Assembly: GCA_024399575.1 (NCBI GenBank)
Contig: JAKSNT010000007.1
Location: forward strand, 1-47,368
Direction of reading: 5' to 3'
Origin: Paludibacteraceae bacterium
Lineage (GTDB): Bacteria > Bacteroidota > Bacteroidia > Bacteroidales > Paludibacteraceae
Length of the DNA stretch: 47,368 nt
A program made the position numbers and the translations under genes. Numbering within the stretch: the stretch's first letter is position 1; each line of letters opens with the position of its first letter. The notes beneath the pieces are model-generated. The model was not told the DNA's origin. It made no database searches and worked only from the letters and a program-made list of their open reading frames with translations. Shown here in pieces: positions 1 to 8,356 of this stretch.

Positions 1-2
1 GA

Positions 3-170
3 TATGCCAACATTAAAAATACAACGATGAAAACGATAAATGTAGTTGCAGCCATTGACCTCACGCTGCTCGAACATGAAGATGCACGGTGGCTGGCTAT
101 GGAGGAACTCGACTCTGTGAACTGGCTACCTGCCGACAAGGAGATCATTGAATTGCTGAAAAACAAATAA
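3..170 (+). CDS. Nudix (MutT-like) hydrolase, C-terminal part only
   Basis: The reading frame is already open at the left edge and runs to a TAA at 168-170, leaving 55 codons. The tail reads EHEDARWLAMEELDSVNWLP followed by AD-KEIIELL, the usual end of MutT/8-oxo-dGTP diphosphatase-type Nudix proteins, where a His-Glu pair and a W-L-P-A-D turn precede the last helix. The Nudix box itself (GX5EX7REUXEEXGU) would lie before the window, so the substrate cannot be judged. The next gene begins 6 bases downstream on the same strand, so the two probably share a transcript. The family call rests on this short tail alone. Confidence 0.7.
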   Translation, partial: YANIKNTTMKTINVVAAIDLTLLEHEDARWLAMEELDSVNWLPADKEIIELLKNK

Positions 171-176
171 ATAACC

Positions 177-560
177 ATGAAAGTAATTATCACTGGTGCA
201 ACAGGTTATGTTGGCGAGGGCGTGTTGCTGGCCTTGCTGGACGATGAGCGTATCGAGAAGGTGCTGTCGGTCGGCAGAAGGCCTTGTGGACATTCGCATG
301 AACGTGAGACTCAGGCCATGGGTTTCCGTCATGCTTTCGGCTGGCGGCCTATGTTCATGAAGCCTTATCCCGGACAGAAGAACAAGCAGCTGGCTGCACA
401 AAAGACTGTTGCATTCTTCCATCCGCTCAACCATCTGATGCGTGTCTCGTGCACGATGAGGGAGATGGTAGATGCAATGTACAATGTGGTCGTCAATGGC
501 TATCACAGGAACAATATTGAATCCTGGGATATTATCCGTTGTGCGCATAAAAAAGAATAA
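177..560 (+). pseudogene. NAD(P)-binding epimerase-like protein with internal deletion
   Basis: The 127-residue product starts with a classical Rossmann nucleotide-binding loop (MKVIITGATGYVGEGVLLAL; GxxGxxG) and about 42 residues of NAD(P)H-binding epimerase-like sequence. It then jumps to what looks like the last third of the same family (FGWRPMFMKPYPGQKN, then TMREMVDAMYNVVVNGY). Relatives of this short-chain, semialdehyde-dehydrogenase-like group are about 220 residues and carry a central catalytic part that is absent here. The junction near codons 43-50 keeps the frame open. I read this as one in-frame deletion of about 90-100 codons in an ordinary epimerase gene. A sequencing or assembly error cannot be excluded. 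It follows the Nudix gene by 6 bases and ends just before a strong terminator. Confidence 0.65.
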
Positions 561-564
561 TATA

Positions 565-604
565 CCAACGAGGGAGGCAATTTGTTTTGTCTCCCTCGTT
601 TGGT
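565..604. terminator. Two-way rho-independent terminator
   Basis: A 13-bp stem (one G-T pair) is formed by 567-579 and 588-600, with an 8-base loop. An A-rich run lies on its left (548-560) and a T-rich run on its right (599-609), so it can work in both directions. It sits between the convergent epimerase remnant and alaS. Confidence 0.75.
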
Positions 605-622
605 TATTAATCAGTACGATAA

Positions 623-3250
623 TTATTTTATCATTTCAACTATACATTCAATTGCCTCGTCAATACCATTGATATTCTTTCCACCGGCAGTAGCCATAAA
701 TGGCTGTCCGCCACCTCCGCCCTGAATGTATTTAGCTCCTGAACGCACCATCTGCGATGCGTTGTAGCCAGCTTCAACCATTGGCTGACTGAGGAATACG
801 GTCAGTGATGGTTTGCCGTCATAAACGTTGCCTATGATAAGCAGGAATTTCTGGTCAGCGAACTTACCCCTGAAATATGGAACGATGCTTTTATACATCT
901 CAGGGTCGTTCTGTCCGGTGAAACTTATTACCTTCACCCCATTGATGTCTTCGGCAAGTTTCATCATCGAATCACGAAGAACCACAGCCTGCTGCTGCAT
1001 ATAATCCTCAATCTTCTTTTTCATCAACTCACTGTCAGCCATGTGTTTCTGAACAGCTGTCACAACGTCTGGAGCATTGTTGAACATCTCATGCAACAAT
1101 TTCATACGTTGCTCAATGGTTGAATAATAATCGAGCGCACCTTTCCCAGTGAGTGCCTCTATTCGACGTACTCCTGCAGCCACAGAACTTTCAGCATATA
1201 TCTTGACAAGTCCTATGCAGCCTGTTGCCCTTGCATGTACGCCACCGCAAAGCTCGATTGAATCGCCATAACGTATCACGCGCACCTTATCACCATACTT
1301 CTCGCCAAACAATGCCATTGCGCCCATCTTCTTAGCCTCATCAATAGGAACATTCCTATGCTCGTCCAACTGATAATCAGCACGTATCATACGGTTGACA
1401 ATATCCTCGACTTTAGCAATCTCCTCTGGTGTAACTTTCTGGAAGTGCGAGAAATCGAATCTCAATACGGCTGGTGAGACATACGATCCCTTCTGCTCGA
1501 CATGGGTACCTAAAACCTGTCGCAAAGCATAGTGTATCAAGTGCGTACAGGTATGATTGGCTTCACTTGCATGACGCTTCTCTTCATCCACCCTTGCAAC
1601 AAATGAACCTTTGAACATCCATTCAGGCAGTGTCTGCAAAATATGGACTGGCAGGTTGTTTTCGCGCTTTACATCAACGACTTCCACTTTCTCGCCATTT
1701 GCACCTACAAACCAACCATTGTCACCAGTCTGACCTCCCATCTCGGCATAGAACGGTGTACGGTCAAGAACTATCTGGAAATACGATTTGTTTTTCTGTG
1801 TCACTTTCCTGTAGCGGACGATACGTGCCTCGCATTCCAGTTCGTCATAACCCACAAATTCTGTGGATTCGCTGTTCTCGATACATACAGCCCAATCCGA
1901 CAATTCTTTCGATGCAGCATTGCGTGCACGGTCTTTCTGCTTCTGCATCTCGATATTGAAGTCACCTTCGTTCAGGCTCATTCCCTGCTCACGCAATATG
2001 AGTTCGGTCAAATCCAATGGGAATCCGTATGTATCATATAATGTGAACGCATCTTTTCCGCTAATCTCAGTCCGTCCTACTTTCCGTGCGTCTTCAATCT
2101 CTTTCTCGATGAGTTTTATACCTGTTTCGAGAGTTCTGAGGAAGGCGTCTTCTTCCTCTTTCATAACCTTCTCGATTAGGTTCTGCGATTTGACGAGTTC
2201 TGGGTAATGACTGCCCATATTTGCCATCAGTGTAGGCAGAATCTTATACATGAATGCCTCCCTCTGTCCGAGGAACGTATAGCCATAGCGCACTGCACGA
2301 CGAAGGATTCGTCTAATTACGTAACCAGCCTTCGCATTTGACGGCAATTGGCCATCGGCTATTGCGAATGCAATTGTGCGCAGATGGTCAGCAACCACCC
2401 TCATGGCAATGTCGATTTTATCGTCCTTGCCATAACTGCAGCCAGTCACATTGCCAACCTCCTTAATGAGTGGCTGGAATACATCTGTATCGTAATTTGA
2501 TTTCTTTCCCTGTACAGCCATGCAGAGTCGCTCGAAGCCCATACCAGTATCAATCACCTTGTTTGGCAATGGTTCGAGCGTATGGTCTGCCTTGTGGTTA
2601 TACTGCATGAAAACGAGGTTCCATATCTCGATCACCAGCGGGTTGTCCTTGTTGACAAGGTCGCGACCGCTCACCTTCTTGCGTTCGGCATTGTCACGGA
2701 GGTCTATGTGAATCTCGGAACATGGTCCGCATGGTCCGACTTCGCCCATTTCCCAGAAGTTGTCGTGACGGTTGCCATCGATGATTCGCTCCTTCGACAC
2801 GAATTTCTCCCATATTCCGGCAGCCTCATCGTCACGACCTATACCCTCTTTCGGAGAACCTTCAAAGACTGTCACATACAATCTGTCCTTATCGAGTTTC
2901 AGCACTTCGGTGAGGAATTCCCACGCCATTGAAATGGCGCCTTCCTTGAAATAGTCGCCAAAGCTCCAGTTGCCGAGCATCTCGAACATCGTGTGATGGT
3001 ATGTATCGTGTCCGACCTCTTCAAGGTCGTTGTGCTTTCCGCTCACTCTGAGGCATTTCTGTGCGTCTGCCACCCTGCTGTTGGTAATAGGGTCGTTGCC
3101 GAGGATGATATTCTTGAACTGGTTCATTCCTGCATTGGTGAACATCAATGTAGGGTCGTCCTTGAGCACCATGGGTGCTGACGCAACAATCATATGCTCC
3201 TTTGATTTCCAAAAATCCAGAAAAGCATTTCTTATCTCGTTACAAGTCAT
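623..3250 (-). CDS. alaS: Alanyl-tRNA synthetase
   Basis: This 875-residue protein charges tRNA-Ala with alanine in the cytoplasm. It has full family length. The class II catalytic core is at the N-terminus ([25 protein letters not shown]), the editing domain has the zinc-type HxxxH motif (NHTCTHLIH, about residue 565) and the matching CGGVH (about residue 667), and a DHHA1 domain with a glycine run (GGGGGQP) lies near the end. It is the last gene of a minus-strand run and follows the GxxExxY gene by 15 bases. The terminator at 565-604 closes the transcript. Nothing looks damaged. Confidence 0.98.
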   Translation of the reverse strand: MTCNEIRNAFLDFWKSKEHMIVASAPMVLKDDPTLMFTNAGMNQFKNIILGNDPITNSRVADAQKCLRVSGKHNDLEEVGHDTYHHTMFEMLGNWSFGDYFKEGAISMAWEFLTEVLKLDKDRLYVTVFEGSPKEGIGRDDEAAGIWEKFVSKERIIDGNRHDNFWEMGEVGPCGPCSEIHIDLRDNAERKKVSGRDLVNKDNPLVIEIWNLVFMQYNHKADHTLEPLPNKVIDTGMGFERLCMAVQGKKSNYDTDVFQPLIKEVGNVTGCSYGKDDKIDIAMRVVADHLRTIAFAIADGQLPSNAKAGYVIRRILRRAVRYGYTFLGQREAFMYKILPTLMANMGSHYPELVKSQNLIEKVMKEEEDAFLRTLETGIKLIEKEIEDARKVGRTEISGKDAFTLYDTYGFPLDLTELILREQGMSLNEGDFNIEMQKQKDRARNAASKELSDWAVCIENSESTEFVGYDELECEARIVRYRKVTQKNKSYFQIVLDRTPFYAEMGGQTGDNGWFVGANGEKVEVVDVKRENNLPVHILQTLPEWMFKGSFVARVDEEKRHASEANHTCTHLIHYALRQVLGTHVEQKGSYVSPAVLRFDFSHFQKVTPEEIAKVEDIVNRMIRADYQLDEHRNVPIDEAKKMGAMALFGEKYGDKVRVIRYGDSIELCGGVHARATGCIGLVKIYAESSVAAGVRRIEALTGKGALDYYSTIEQRMKLLHEMFNNAPDVVTAVQKHMADSELMKKKIEDYMQQQAVVLRDSMMKLAEDINGVKVISFTGQNDPEMYKSIVPYFRGKFADQKFLLIIGNVYDGKPSLTVFLSQPMVEAGYNASQMVRSGAKYIQGGGGGQPFMATAGGKNINGIDEAIECIVEMIK

Positions 3251-3265
3251 CTTTCCCGCCTGTAA

Positions 3266-3667
3266 TTATAATTCTGCCCTGTTGTTTGTGTTCATCACGT
3301 TGCGGATACCGTCCTTCAATCGTGTGACGTTGAAGTTAAGTATCAATCCACATGGTTTGTCAGCCATACGAATATGCGACAACATGCGACGGAAACTGAC
3401 CTCGTTAATCTCGTCAAGCATTTTAATCTCGACTACAACTTCATCCTCGACTATCATGTCGATAATCAGATTGTCCGAATCATTCGAAACCTGCATTCCC
3501 TTGTAGTTGACTGGAATCTCAACATACTGGTTGACCTTGAGGCCTGACAGTTCGAGTTCATAGACGAGAGCTTTCTGATAATTGGATGGTTTAAAACCGG
3601 GTCCGAGTGTACGGTGAACCTCAGTTGCAGCACCAATGATGGCGCCTGTGATTTCTCTTAATTCCAT
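3266..3667 (-). CDS. GxxExxY-family protein (PD-(D/E)XK-like fold)
   Basis: The 133-residue product matches the GxxExxY family: an N-terminal helix with AATEVHRTLGPGF, and a core strand pair NLIIDMIVEDEVVVEIK with D and E-x-K placed as in PD-(D/E)XK nuclease-like folds. LNFNVTRLKDGIRNV is also typical of the family's C-terminus. No function is established for the family. The name-giving motif is altered here: where relatives have G-L-L-E-S-V-Y this protein has G-F-K-P-S-N-Y, so the Glu is replaced by Pro. It sits between deoD (21 bases upstream) and alaS (15 bases downstream) on one strand and is probably co-transcribed with both. Confidence 0.85.
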   Translation of the reverse strand: MELREITGAIIGAATEVHRTLGPGFKPSNYQKALVYELELSGLKVNQYVEIPVNYKGMQVSNDSDNLIIDMIVEDEVVVEIKMLDEINEVSFRRMLSHIRMADKPCGLILNFNVTRLKDGIRNVMNTNNRAEL

Positions 3668-3688
3668 AGTTGTTTAATATAAGATTTG

Positions 3689-4414
3689 TTATTTATTGAT
3701 TATGCTAAAAGCCACATCCATCATATTGGTAAAACCTGTCTGACGCTGTTCTGCAGTCGTTGCCTCGCCGGTGAACACGCAATCAGATATCGTGCAGATA
3801 CATAACGCACGTTTCCCAGCCCAGGCAGCATTGGCATAAAGTGCAGCAGCCTCCATCTCGACTGCCAGTACTCCCATTCTCGCCCATTTCTCGGCTCCAC
3901 CTGGTGTGGCAGCATAGAATATGTCGGACGACATGACGTTGCCAGCCTTGTATCTTATTCCAAGTCGCTCGGCTGCATTCACCGCCTCACGCATGAGACC
4001 GAAATCGCATATCGGTGCAAACGTTCCTGGCAAACCATACTGCGACAGATAGTTACTGTCAGTGCAAGCACCTTGCGCTATCACTATGTCGCCAATATTC
4101 AGTTCCTTGTCGTATGAACCGGCACTGCCGACACGAATGATGGTATCAACGTCATAGAAATTGAACAGTTCGTATGTGTATATCCCAATTGACGGCATAC
4201 CCATTCCGTGACCCATTATTGTAAGGTCAGCACCTTTGTATTTTCCAGTGAAACCGAACATTCCGCGCACTCCAGTCACCTGCCTATACCCCTTGTCGAG
4301 ATACCTTTCAGCCATAAACTGAGCCCTCAGCGGGTCACCGCTCATGATCACCGTTTTCGCTATCTCGCCATATTGCGCCCCAATATGAGGCGTTGGACAA
4401 TCTGTTTTTCCCAT
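3689..4414 (-). CDS. deoD: Purine nucleoside phosphorylase, DeoD type
   Basis: This cytoplasmic enzyme cleaves purine (deoxy)nucleosides with phosphate, giving free base and (deoxy)ribose-1-phosphate for purine salvage. The 241-residue length and motifs fit the hexameric bacterial form: [11 protein letters not shown] near the N-terminus (phosphate site), RVGSAGSYD, the substrate-binding VEMEAAALY, and [11 protein letters not shown], whose Asp corresponds to the catalytic Asp of the E. coli enzyme. It starts 3 bases after the U32 gene stops, which points to translational coupling inside the SDR-U32-deoD-GxxExxY-alaS operon. Confidence 0.95.
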   Translation of the reverse strand: MGKTDCPTPHIGAQYGEIAKTVIMSGDPLRAQFMAERYLDKGYRQVTGVRGMFGFTGKYKGADLTIMGHGMGMPSIGIYTYELFNFYDVDTIIRVGSAGSYDKELNIGDIVIAQGACTDSNYLSQYGLPGTFAPICDFGLMREAVNAAERLGIRYKAGNVMSSDIFYAATPGGAEKWARMGVLAVEMEAAALYANAAWAGKRALCICTISDCVFTGEATTAEQRQTGFTNMMDVAFSIINK

Positions 4415-4417
4415 ACT

Positions 4418-6073
4418 CTATAATACTTTCATTTCACATTTACTGCAATCAAAACCCAACTCGAACTTCCTTCCACTGGAGTTCCTTATCCACAACTTTC
4501 CTCTGTACGAATTTCTCTCTTTCAAGCACATACCGAGTTCGTAACGTATGCAATAGCGGCAACGCATCGACTCTTCAGAAAACACTCTGACGGCATCTGT
4601 CGTGTCATTGTCTGTCATTCGCCTGCCTGCTCTCTTCCTGCACATCTTCTCCCCTACTGCTTTTCGCACCTTTTCGACCATCTCGCGCCTCCATGACGCC
4701 ATCACTGACGCTGGCACGAACCATGGCTTGCTGAATTTAATTTCGATTTCATCGGCTTTGAACTCGGTTTCGCCAAGTCGGCTGAACTGTTCATGCCATG
4801 CCTGAATCACCTTCTCGCCATTCCTACCCTCTTCATGGTTGCATTCCACCGAAAATTCAGTCTGGAATTGTCTCTCCGTTATCCGGAATCCCGTTTCCAC
4901 TTCCTCAATCTCGATTTCGAGACCTATCTTTCGCCTTGGATTAGCCTTTGCCAATACCCTTTCGAACTCTATATCGTTGTTCCTGTATAATTTCACCCCT
5001 TTCTCAGGCAATTTCTCGCATCCGTCAATCTGACAACCTTTCAGTTCGCCATCCTTCGTCACCCAACATACTCCATCGCCATTTCTCAGTTCACTTCTCT
5101 CTTTTATCTCCTCACCCATCGCCTTGCCAGTCACCATGGTACACAACCCTCGCTCACGCTTGCCGCTGAGAAAATACTCGGTTCCACCGCGATAAAACGT
5201 CTTGTGCACGTCAGGCACGAAACCTAATTCAGTCTCGCCAAACGAACTTCTCGACAACCCTCGCTCACTGACAGCCTTGTCGATTATCCGTCGATAATAT
5301 CCAGTTATGTTCTTCACGTAATTTGCATCTTTCAGCCTGCCCTCTATCTTGAACGACCTCACTCCAGCATCAAGCAGCTCGCCTACCCTGCCCGAAGCAT
5401 CGAAATCCTTAAGCGACAAGAGAAACTTTCCTTTCTGCAACACCCTGCCATCCTCGTCAATCAAGTCGTATGGCAAACGGCACATCTGTGCGCATTCCCC
5501 TCTGTTTGCCGACCTTCCGCAGACTCGTTCGCTCAGGTAGCACCTGCCGCTATACGACACGCACAAAGCCCCATGGACAAATGTTTCAATCGTACATGCC
5601 GTATTTTTGCAGATTTCACCGATTTCATCGACCGACAATTCACGAGCGAGAACCATCTGGCTGAACCCCATTCGCTCTAACTCCTTAGCCCTCGCCACGG
5701 TACGTATATCGCATTGGGTCGAGGCATGGAACTCGATATCGTCTGGCAAATCCAGACCCAAAATCCTCACATCCTGCACTATGAAAGCATCAACACCGAC
5801 ATCATGCAATTCGCGTATCAAGCGTTCTGCCTCGATGAATTCATCATCTGTAAGTAACGTATTCACAGTGACATACACTCGTGCGCCATAGTGATGCGCA
5901 TATTCCGTCAATCCTGCAATATCTTCAACCGAATTGCCGGCAGCAGCCCTCGCCCCAAATCTCGCAGCACCGATATATACAGCATCGGCACCAGCATCAA
6001 TAGCCACACGGCCTATATTCGCGCTACGTGCCGGAGAAAGCAACTCCACCCTATTTTGCAACGAGTCCGCCAT
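4418..6073 (-). CDS. U32-family peptidase-like protein (RlhA/TrhP group)
   Basis: The U32 signature is complete (ETFVHGALCVSYSGRCYLS, about residues 160-180), followed by RSANRGECAQMCRLPYDL. The N-terminal half is the U32 barrel (RVELLSPA, GADAVYIGA). The C-terminus carries Cys pairs (CRYC...C and CSKC), a likely metal or Fe-S site as in related proteins. Members once called collagenases are now known in several cases to act in tRNA or rRNA hydroxylation (TrhP, RlhA) or in ubiquinone synthesis; RNA modification is my inference here. I chose the ATG at 6073 (MADSLQNRVELL). It overlaps the SDR gene end by 23 bases, and the ATG at 6112 would add 13 residues not typical of the family. Confidence 0.88.
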   Translation of the reverse strand: MADSLQNRVELLSPARSANIGRVAIDAGADAVYIGAARFGARAAAGNSVEDIAGLTEYAHHYGARVYVTVNTLLTDDEFIEAERLIRELHDVGVDAFIVQDVRILGLDLPDDIEFHASTQCDIRTVARAKELERMGFSQMVLARELSVDEIGEICKNTACTIETFVHGALCVSYSGRCYLSERVCGRSANRGECAQMCRLPYDLIDEDGRVLQKGKFLLSLKDFDASGRVGELLDAGVRSFKIEGRLKDANYVKNITGYYRRIIDKAVSERGLSRSSFGETELGFVPDVHKTFYRGGTEYFLSGKRERGLCTMVTGKAMGEEIKERSELRNGDGVCWVTKDGELKGCQIDGCEKLPEKGVKLYRNNDIEFERVLAKANPRRKIGLEIEIEEVETGFRITERQFQTEFSVECNHEEGRNGEKVIQAWHEQFSRLGETEFKADEIEIKFSKPWFVPASVMASWRREMVEKVRKAVGEKMCRKRAGRRMTDNDTTDAVRVFSEESMRCRYCIRYELGMCLKERNSYRGKLWIRNSSGRKFELGFDCSKCEMKVL

Positions 6074-6821
6074 CGCAAAGGTAATGACCTCCAGTACAAA
6101 AACTTGATGCATCCGACGATAGGAAATACATCAGTTCAGCGACCTCTTCTGGTTTGCCTGCCGAACCACGTACATACAAGGCGTTCTCTTCCTTCCAATA
6201 CTCATCCAAGCTTTTCCCTGTTTGCTTGGCAAATTTATCGAACAAGTTATCAACCAATGGAGTACAGATAGTTCCAGCACATACTGCATTGACTCTGATG
6301 TTTTTAGGGCCGAGATCAATTGACAGGCTTCTGGTAATCTGACCCAACGCACCTTTGGTCATTCCATATACGAAGCTCATTGGTTTTCCAACAAACCACT
6401 GATCCGAAGCATTGATGACAACTGTTCCTCCGCCAGCCTTGATTATCTCAGGGACAGCCTCCCTGAGTGTGTTAACCGTACCATAAATATTGGTCTGAAT
6501 CATCAAATCCATCTCCTCATCCGTGACATCAAGCAATGTGTTGCAACGATGTATCCCTGCATTTGCAATGACGCCATTCAATGCTCCGAATTTTGCGACT
6601 GTCGCCTGTACTGCCCGACGTATATCCTCGCGATTACGAGTATTACCTTTGACAAACAGCAATCTGTCACCACAATCTGCATCTTTGACTAACCGTTCTG
6701 CACACTCTTCGGCAATATCCATAAAACCGACATTCCAACCTTCGTTCAGGAATTTACGTACTGCTGCGGCACCAATTCCCATAGCTCCGCCAGTAATAAA
6801 AACACTTTTCATTTTTCTCAT
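6051..6821 (-). CDS. Short-chain dehydrogenase/reductase (SDR)
   Basis: This is a 256-residue classical SDR with NAD(P) loop TGGAMGIG (about residues 10-17), the NAG motif (VIANAGIH), the catalytic Ser in INASDQW and the Tyr/Lys pair in VYGMTKGAL (about residues 151-156). PG-like and C-terminal DGG motifs (HYLCDGGLVAK) complete it. It should be an NAD(P)-dependent alcohol or sugar dehydrogenase, but the substrate cannot be told. It is the first gene of the minus-strand operon. The ATG at 6821 is followed three codons later by a second Met (MKSVFITGG) that could also serve. It is divergent from the lipoprotein gene at 6938. Confidence 0.93.
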   Translation of the reverse strand: MRKMKSVFITGGAMGIGAAAVRKFLNEGWNVGFMDIAEECAERLVKDADCGDRLLFVKGNTRNREDIRRAVQATVAKFGALNGVIANAGIHRCNTLLDVTDEEMDLMIQTNIYGTVNTLREAVPEIIKAGGGTVVINASDQWFVGKPMSFVYGMTKGALGQITRSLSIDLGPKNIRVNAVCAGTICTPLVDNLFDKFAKQTGKSLDEYWKEENALYVRGSAGKPEEVAELMYFLSSDASSFCTGGHYLCDGGLVAK

Positions 6822-6834
6822 AATTTAATCGCTG

Positions 6835-6842
6835 CAAAATTA
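6835..6842 (-). promoter_or_regulatory. Candidate -7 box for the SDR-alaS operon
   Basis: Read on the minus strand the bases are TAATTTTG, matching the Bacteroidetes TAnnTTTG -7 element, 13 bases before the SDR start. No clear TTG -33 element is seen at the usual spacing, and the short leader makes this a tentative call. Confidence 0.4.
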
Positions 6843-6889
6843 CAAAAAAAAATTGTATAATAATGTGTTTTCATTCGAAATATTTTTAC

Positions 6890-6897
6890 TAACTTTG
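6890..6897 (+). promoter_or_regulatory. Candidate -7 box for the lipoprotein gene
   Basis: TAACTTTG matches the Bacteroidetes TAnnTTTG -7 box, 40 bases upstream of the lipoprotein ATG. Upstream there is a T-rich GTTTTC stretch rather than a clear TTG. Its position supports the start at 6938 rather than an ATG inside the promoter region. Confidence 0.55.
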
Positions 6898-6937
6898 CAA
6901 AGTGTTAGAATATGAAATAAATCAACAATTGAACAAT

Positions 6938-7663
6938 ATGAAAAAGACTCTATTTTTCCTGAGCGCAATCATCGTTATTGCCTTGTCAGCATGCCAACCT
7001 AAGAATCCTGCTGAAAACAAACAGGATGATGATAAACCAGTAGTCGAATCGCCCGTAAAGTTCGAATATCCAGAAATTACAACGACTTCGATAAAAGTCA
7101 CCATTACGCTCAACGACAGCAAGAAAGATTTCCGCTATATGATAGGAGCAGAGGGTGAACTTGAACCATTCACAGCAATGTTTGGAAGTCTTGAAGGTGT
7201 AATCGATGCATGGGGTGCCGATGGTGAAGGTCAGGAGACCGTCACATTCAACGACCTCAAGCCCAACACCAAGTATATCATGTACGTACTGTTAAATGAT
7301 AAGATATACCCCGACACGACAAACACCCTGTCGTTAGGCGGTACTGGCGAAGCTGTCATTTCGGTCGATGTCACCGAGATTGGCGACACTTTCTGCACGA
7401 CCACCTGTATTCCCAATTCGGAAGTTGCCCTCTATAAATATTTCATCATAAATGCCGATACTGCTAACAAATACGGCGATACCTATGTAGCCGAGATGCT
7501 CAAGGAAGATCCATACGACTTCTACGAAAAACATGTATGGCAATGGCTCTCGCTCGACCCAGAGACAGGTTATATACTCGTTGCCATCGGCAAGAACCTC
7601 AACGACGAATGGGGAGTTCTCTCCAAGAAATCATTCACCACACTGCCCAAAGCTGAGAAGTAA
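6938..7663 (+). CDS. Secreted lipoprotein with fibronectin III-like region, function unknown
   Basis: The 241-residue protein begins with a signal peptide (MKKTLFFLSAIIVIALSAC); LSAC is a lipobox, so Cys19 should carry the lipid. A linker rich in charged residues follows. A region that reads like a fibronectin type III strand set comes next (FEYPEITTTSIKVTITL, then NDLKPNTKYIMYVLL), then a second domain ending in FTTLPKAEK that resembles the start or end of another such repeat. No catalytic motif is visible. It is probably a surface or periplasm-facing lipoprotein. I start at 6938, because earlier in-frame codons give a hydrophilic stretch before the signal peptide. It stands alone, with the AT-rich gap behind it. 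Confidence 0.8.
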   Translation: MKKTLFFLSAIIVIALSACQPKNPAENKQDDDKPVVESPVKFEYPEITTTSIKVTITLNDSKKDFRYMIGAEGELEPFTAMFGSLEGVIDAWGADGEGQETVTFNDLKPNTKYIMYVLLNDKIYPDTTNTLSLGGTGEAVISVDVTEIGDTFCTTTCIPNSEVALYKYFIINADTANKYGDTYVAEMLKEDPYDFYEKHVWQWLSLDPETGYILVAIGKNLNDEWGVLSKKSFTTLPKAEK

Positions 7664-7900
7664 CTAAATAGTGTTCACTGAATAAAAGACTATATTTCAA
7701 TAAATTCAATGTACAATTAATAAGTTTTTCCGAGACAGTAATGATGATAATAATCAGTTAACATCCGAATAGCATCCTATAACATTGAATATCTGTTCAT
7801 TAGAAGAAAAATGTTAACTTGTTAACTGTTAACTCAACTGATTTTGCATTTTGCAACTCGCGTTTTTGACTTTGCAAGAACCATTGCTTCTGCTTTTTTC

Positions 7901-7924
7901 TATAGTCTTTCCCTAAAGACTATA
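7901..7924. other. Small perfect hairpin (10-bp stem, CCCT loop)
   Basis: TATAGTCTTT at 7901-7910 pairs with AAAGACTATA at 7915-7924 around a CCCT loop. It lies inside the larger inverted repeat and 237 bases after the lipoprotein stop. That is far for a terminator of that gene, and no T-run follows. Confidence 0.6.
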
Positions 7925-7940
7925 TATCAATACTATGTTA

Positions 7941-7980
7941 TTATATTATTATATTATTATATTATTAATTAATTAATTTA
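7941..7980. repeat. AT-only tandem repeats at the centre of the dyad
   Basis: Three exact copies of the 8-mer TTATATTA (7941-7964) are followed by three copies of TTAA (7965-7976) and more A/T sequence to about 7995. The tract is easily melted DNA in the middle of the GTTAAC array. Replication slippage would make its length variable between strains. Confidence 0.85.
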
Positions 7981-8242
7981 TAATATATTATATATCGTGC
8001 GCGATACTCAATATTATTTATTTAGATTTACATCAGAAGATGAATAGTGAAGTATGTTATGTGCAAAAAATTGCGAGTTAACAGTTAACAAGTTAACATT
8101 TTATCATCTACTTGCTGATTATCAGTATATTAATGCACAAATAACGTTAACTGCCATTTAACATCGAATTAACATCACCTTTCTGTAGAGACAAAAAACA
8201 TCCACCTAACGCTCGACCAATGTTCAAAATTCGGGACATCTG

Positions 8243-8273
8243 TTGCATAGGTCAGGGGAAAGTCGTACCTTTG
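8243..8273 (+). promoter_or_regulatory. Promoter of the HU-like regulator gene
   Basis: TTG at 8243-8245, then exactly 20 bases, then TACCTTTG at 8266-8273, is a near-ideal Bacteroidetes promoter. Transcription should start near 8280, giving a leader of roughly 75 bases that contains the 21-bp tandem repeats. This supports the ATG at 8357 over the upstream in-frame ATG at 8243, which lies in the -33 element. Confidence 0.8.
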
Positions 8274-8299
8274 CAGCGCAATTCCTCATCATCCTAAAC

Positions 8300-8350
8300 C
8301 TTGAAACCATCGTACCAAACTTTGAAACCATCGTACCAAACTTTGAAACT
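8300..8350 (+). repeat. 21-bp tandem repeat in the leader of the HU-like gene
   Basis: Two copies of a 21-base unit (8300-8320 and 8321-8341, differing at one base) plus a 9-base partial third copy (8342-8350) end 6 bases before the start codon. The unit core is TTGAAACCATCGTACCAAAC. It lies downstream of the -7 box, so it is probably transcribed. Confidence 0.85.
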
Positions 8351-8356
8351 AACACT

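Larger units (their letters stand above)
7808..8102. repeat. Perfect 28-bp inverted repeat, arms 239 bases apart
   Basis: The left arm 7808-7835 and right arm 8075-8102 are exact reverse complements over 28 bases and contain the two GTTAAC triplets. Weak similarity continues inward (TTTTGCA on both sides). The total length of 295 bases with terminal inverted repeats would also suit a miniature inverted-repeat element. However, the flanks (AGAAGA on the left, ATCATC on the right) show no target-site duplication. Confidence 0.9.
7757..8151. repeat. Symmetric array of eight GTTAAC sites in the AT-rich gap
   Basis: The gene-free stretch 7664-8356 holds GTTAAC hexamers at 7757, 7813, 7821, 7828, 8077, 8084, 8092 and 8146. 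They fall in two groups of four, mirrored about roughly position 7955: each half has a tight triplet with 7- and 8-base spacing plus one outlier 54-56 bases further out. The centre holds AT-only tandem repeats. GTTAAC is itself a palindrome, so each could be a protein site. The function is unknown. Confidence 0.85.

Noticed and set aside
126..548. 140-codon minus-strand frame over the epimerase remnant
   Set aside because: The plus strand has clear Rossmann and family motifs at both ends; the minus frame resembles nothing and overlaps the Nudix tail.
7901..7924. Hairpin considered as terminator of the lipoprotein gene
   Set aside because: It lies 237 bases past the stop and lacks a following T-run.
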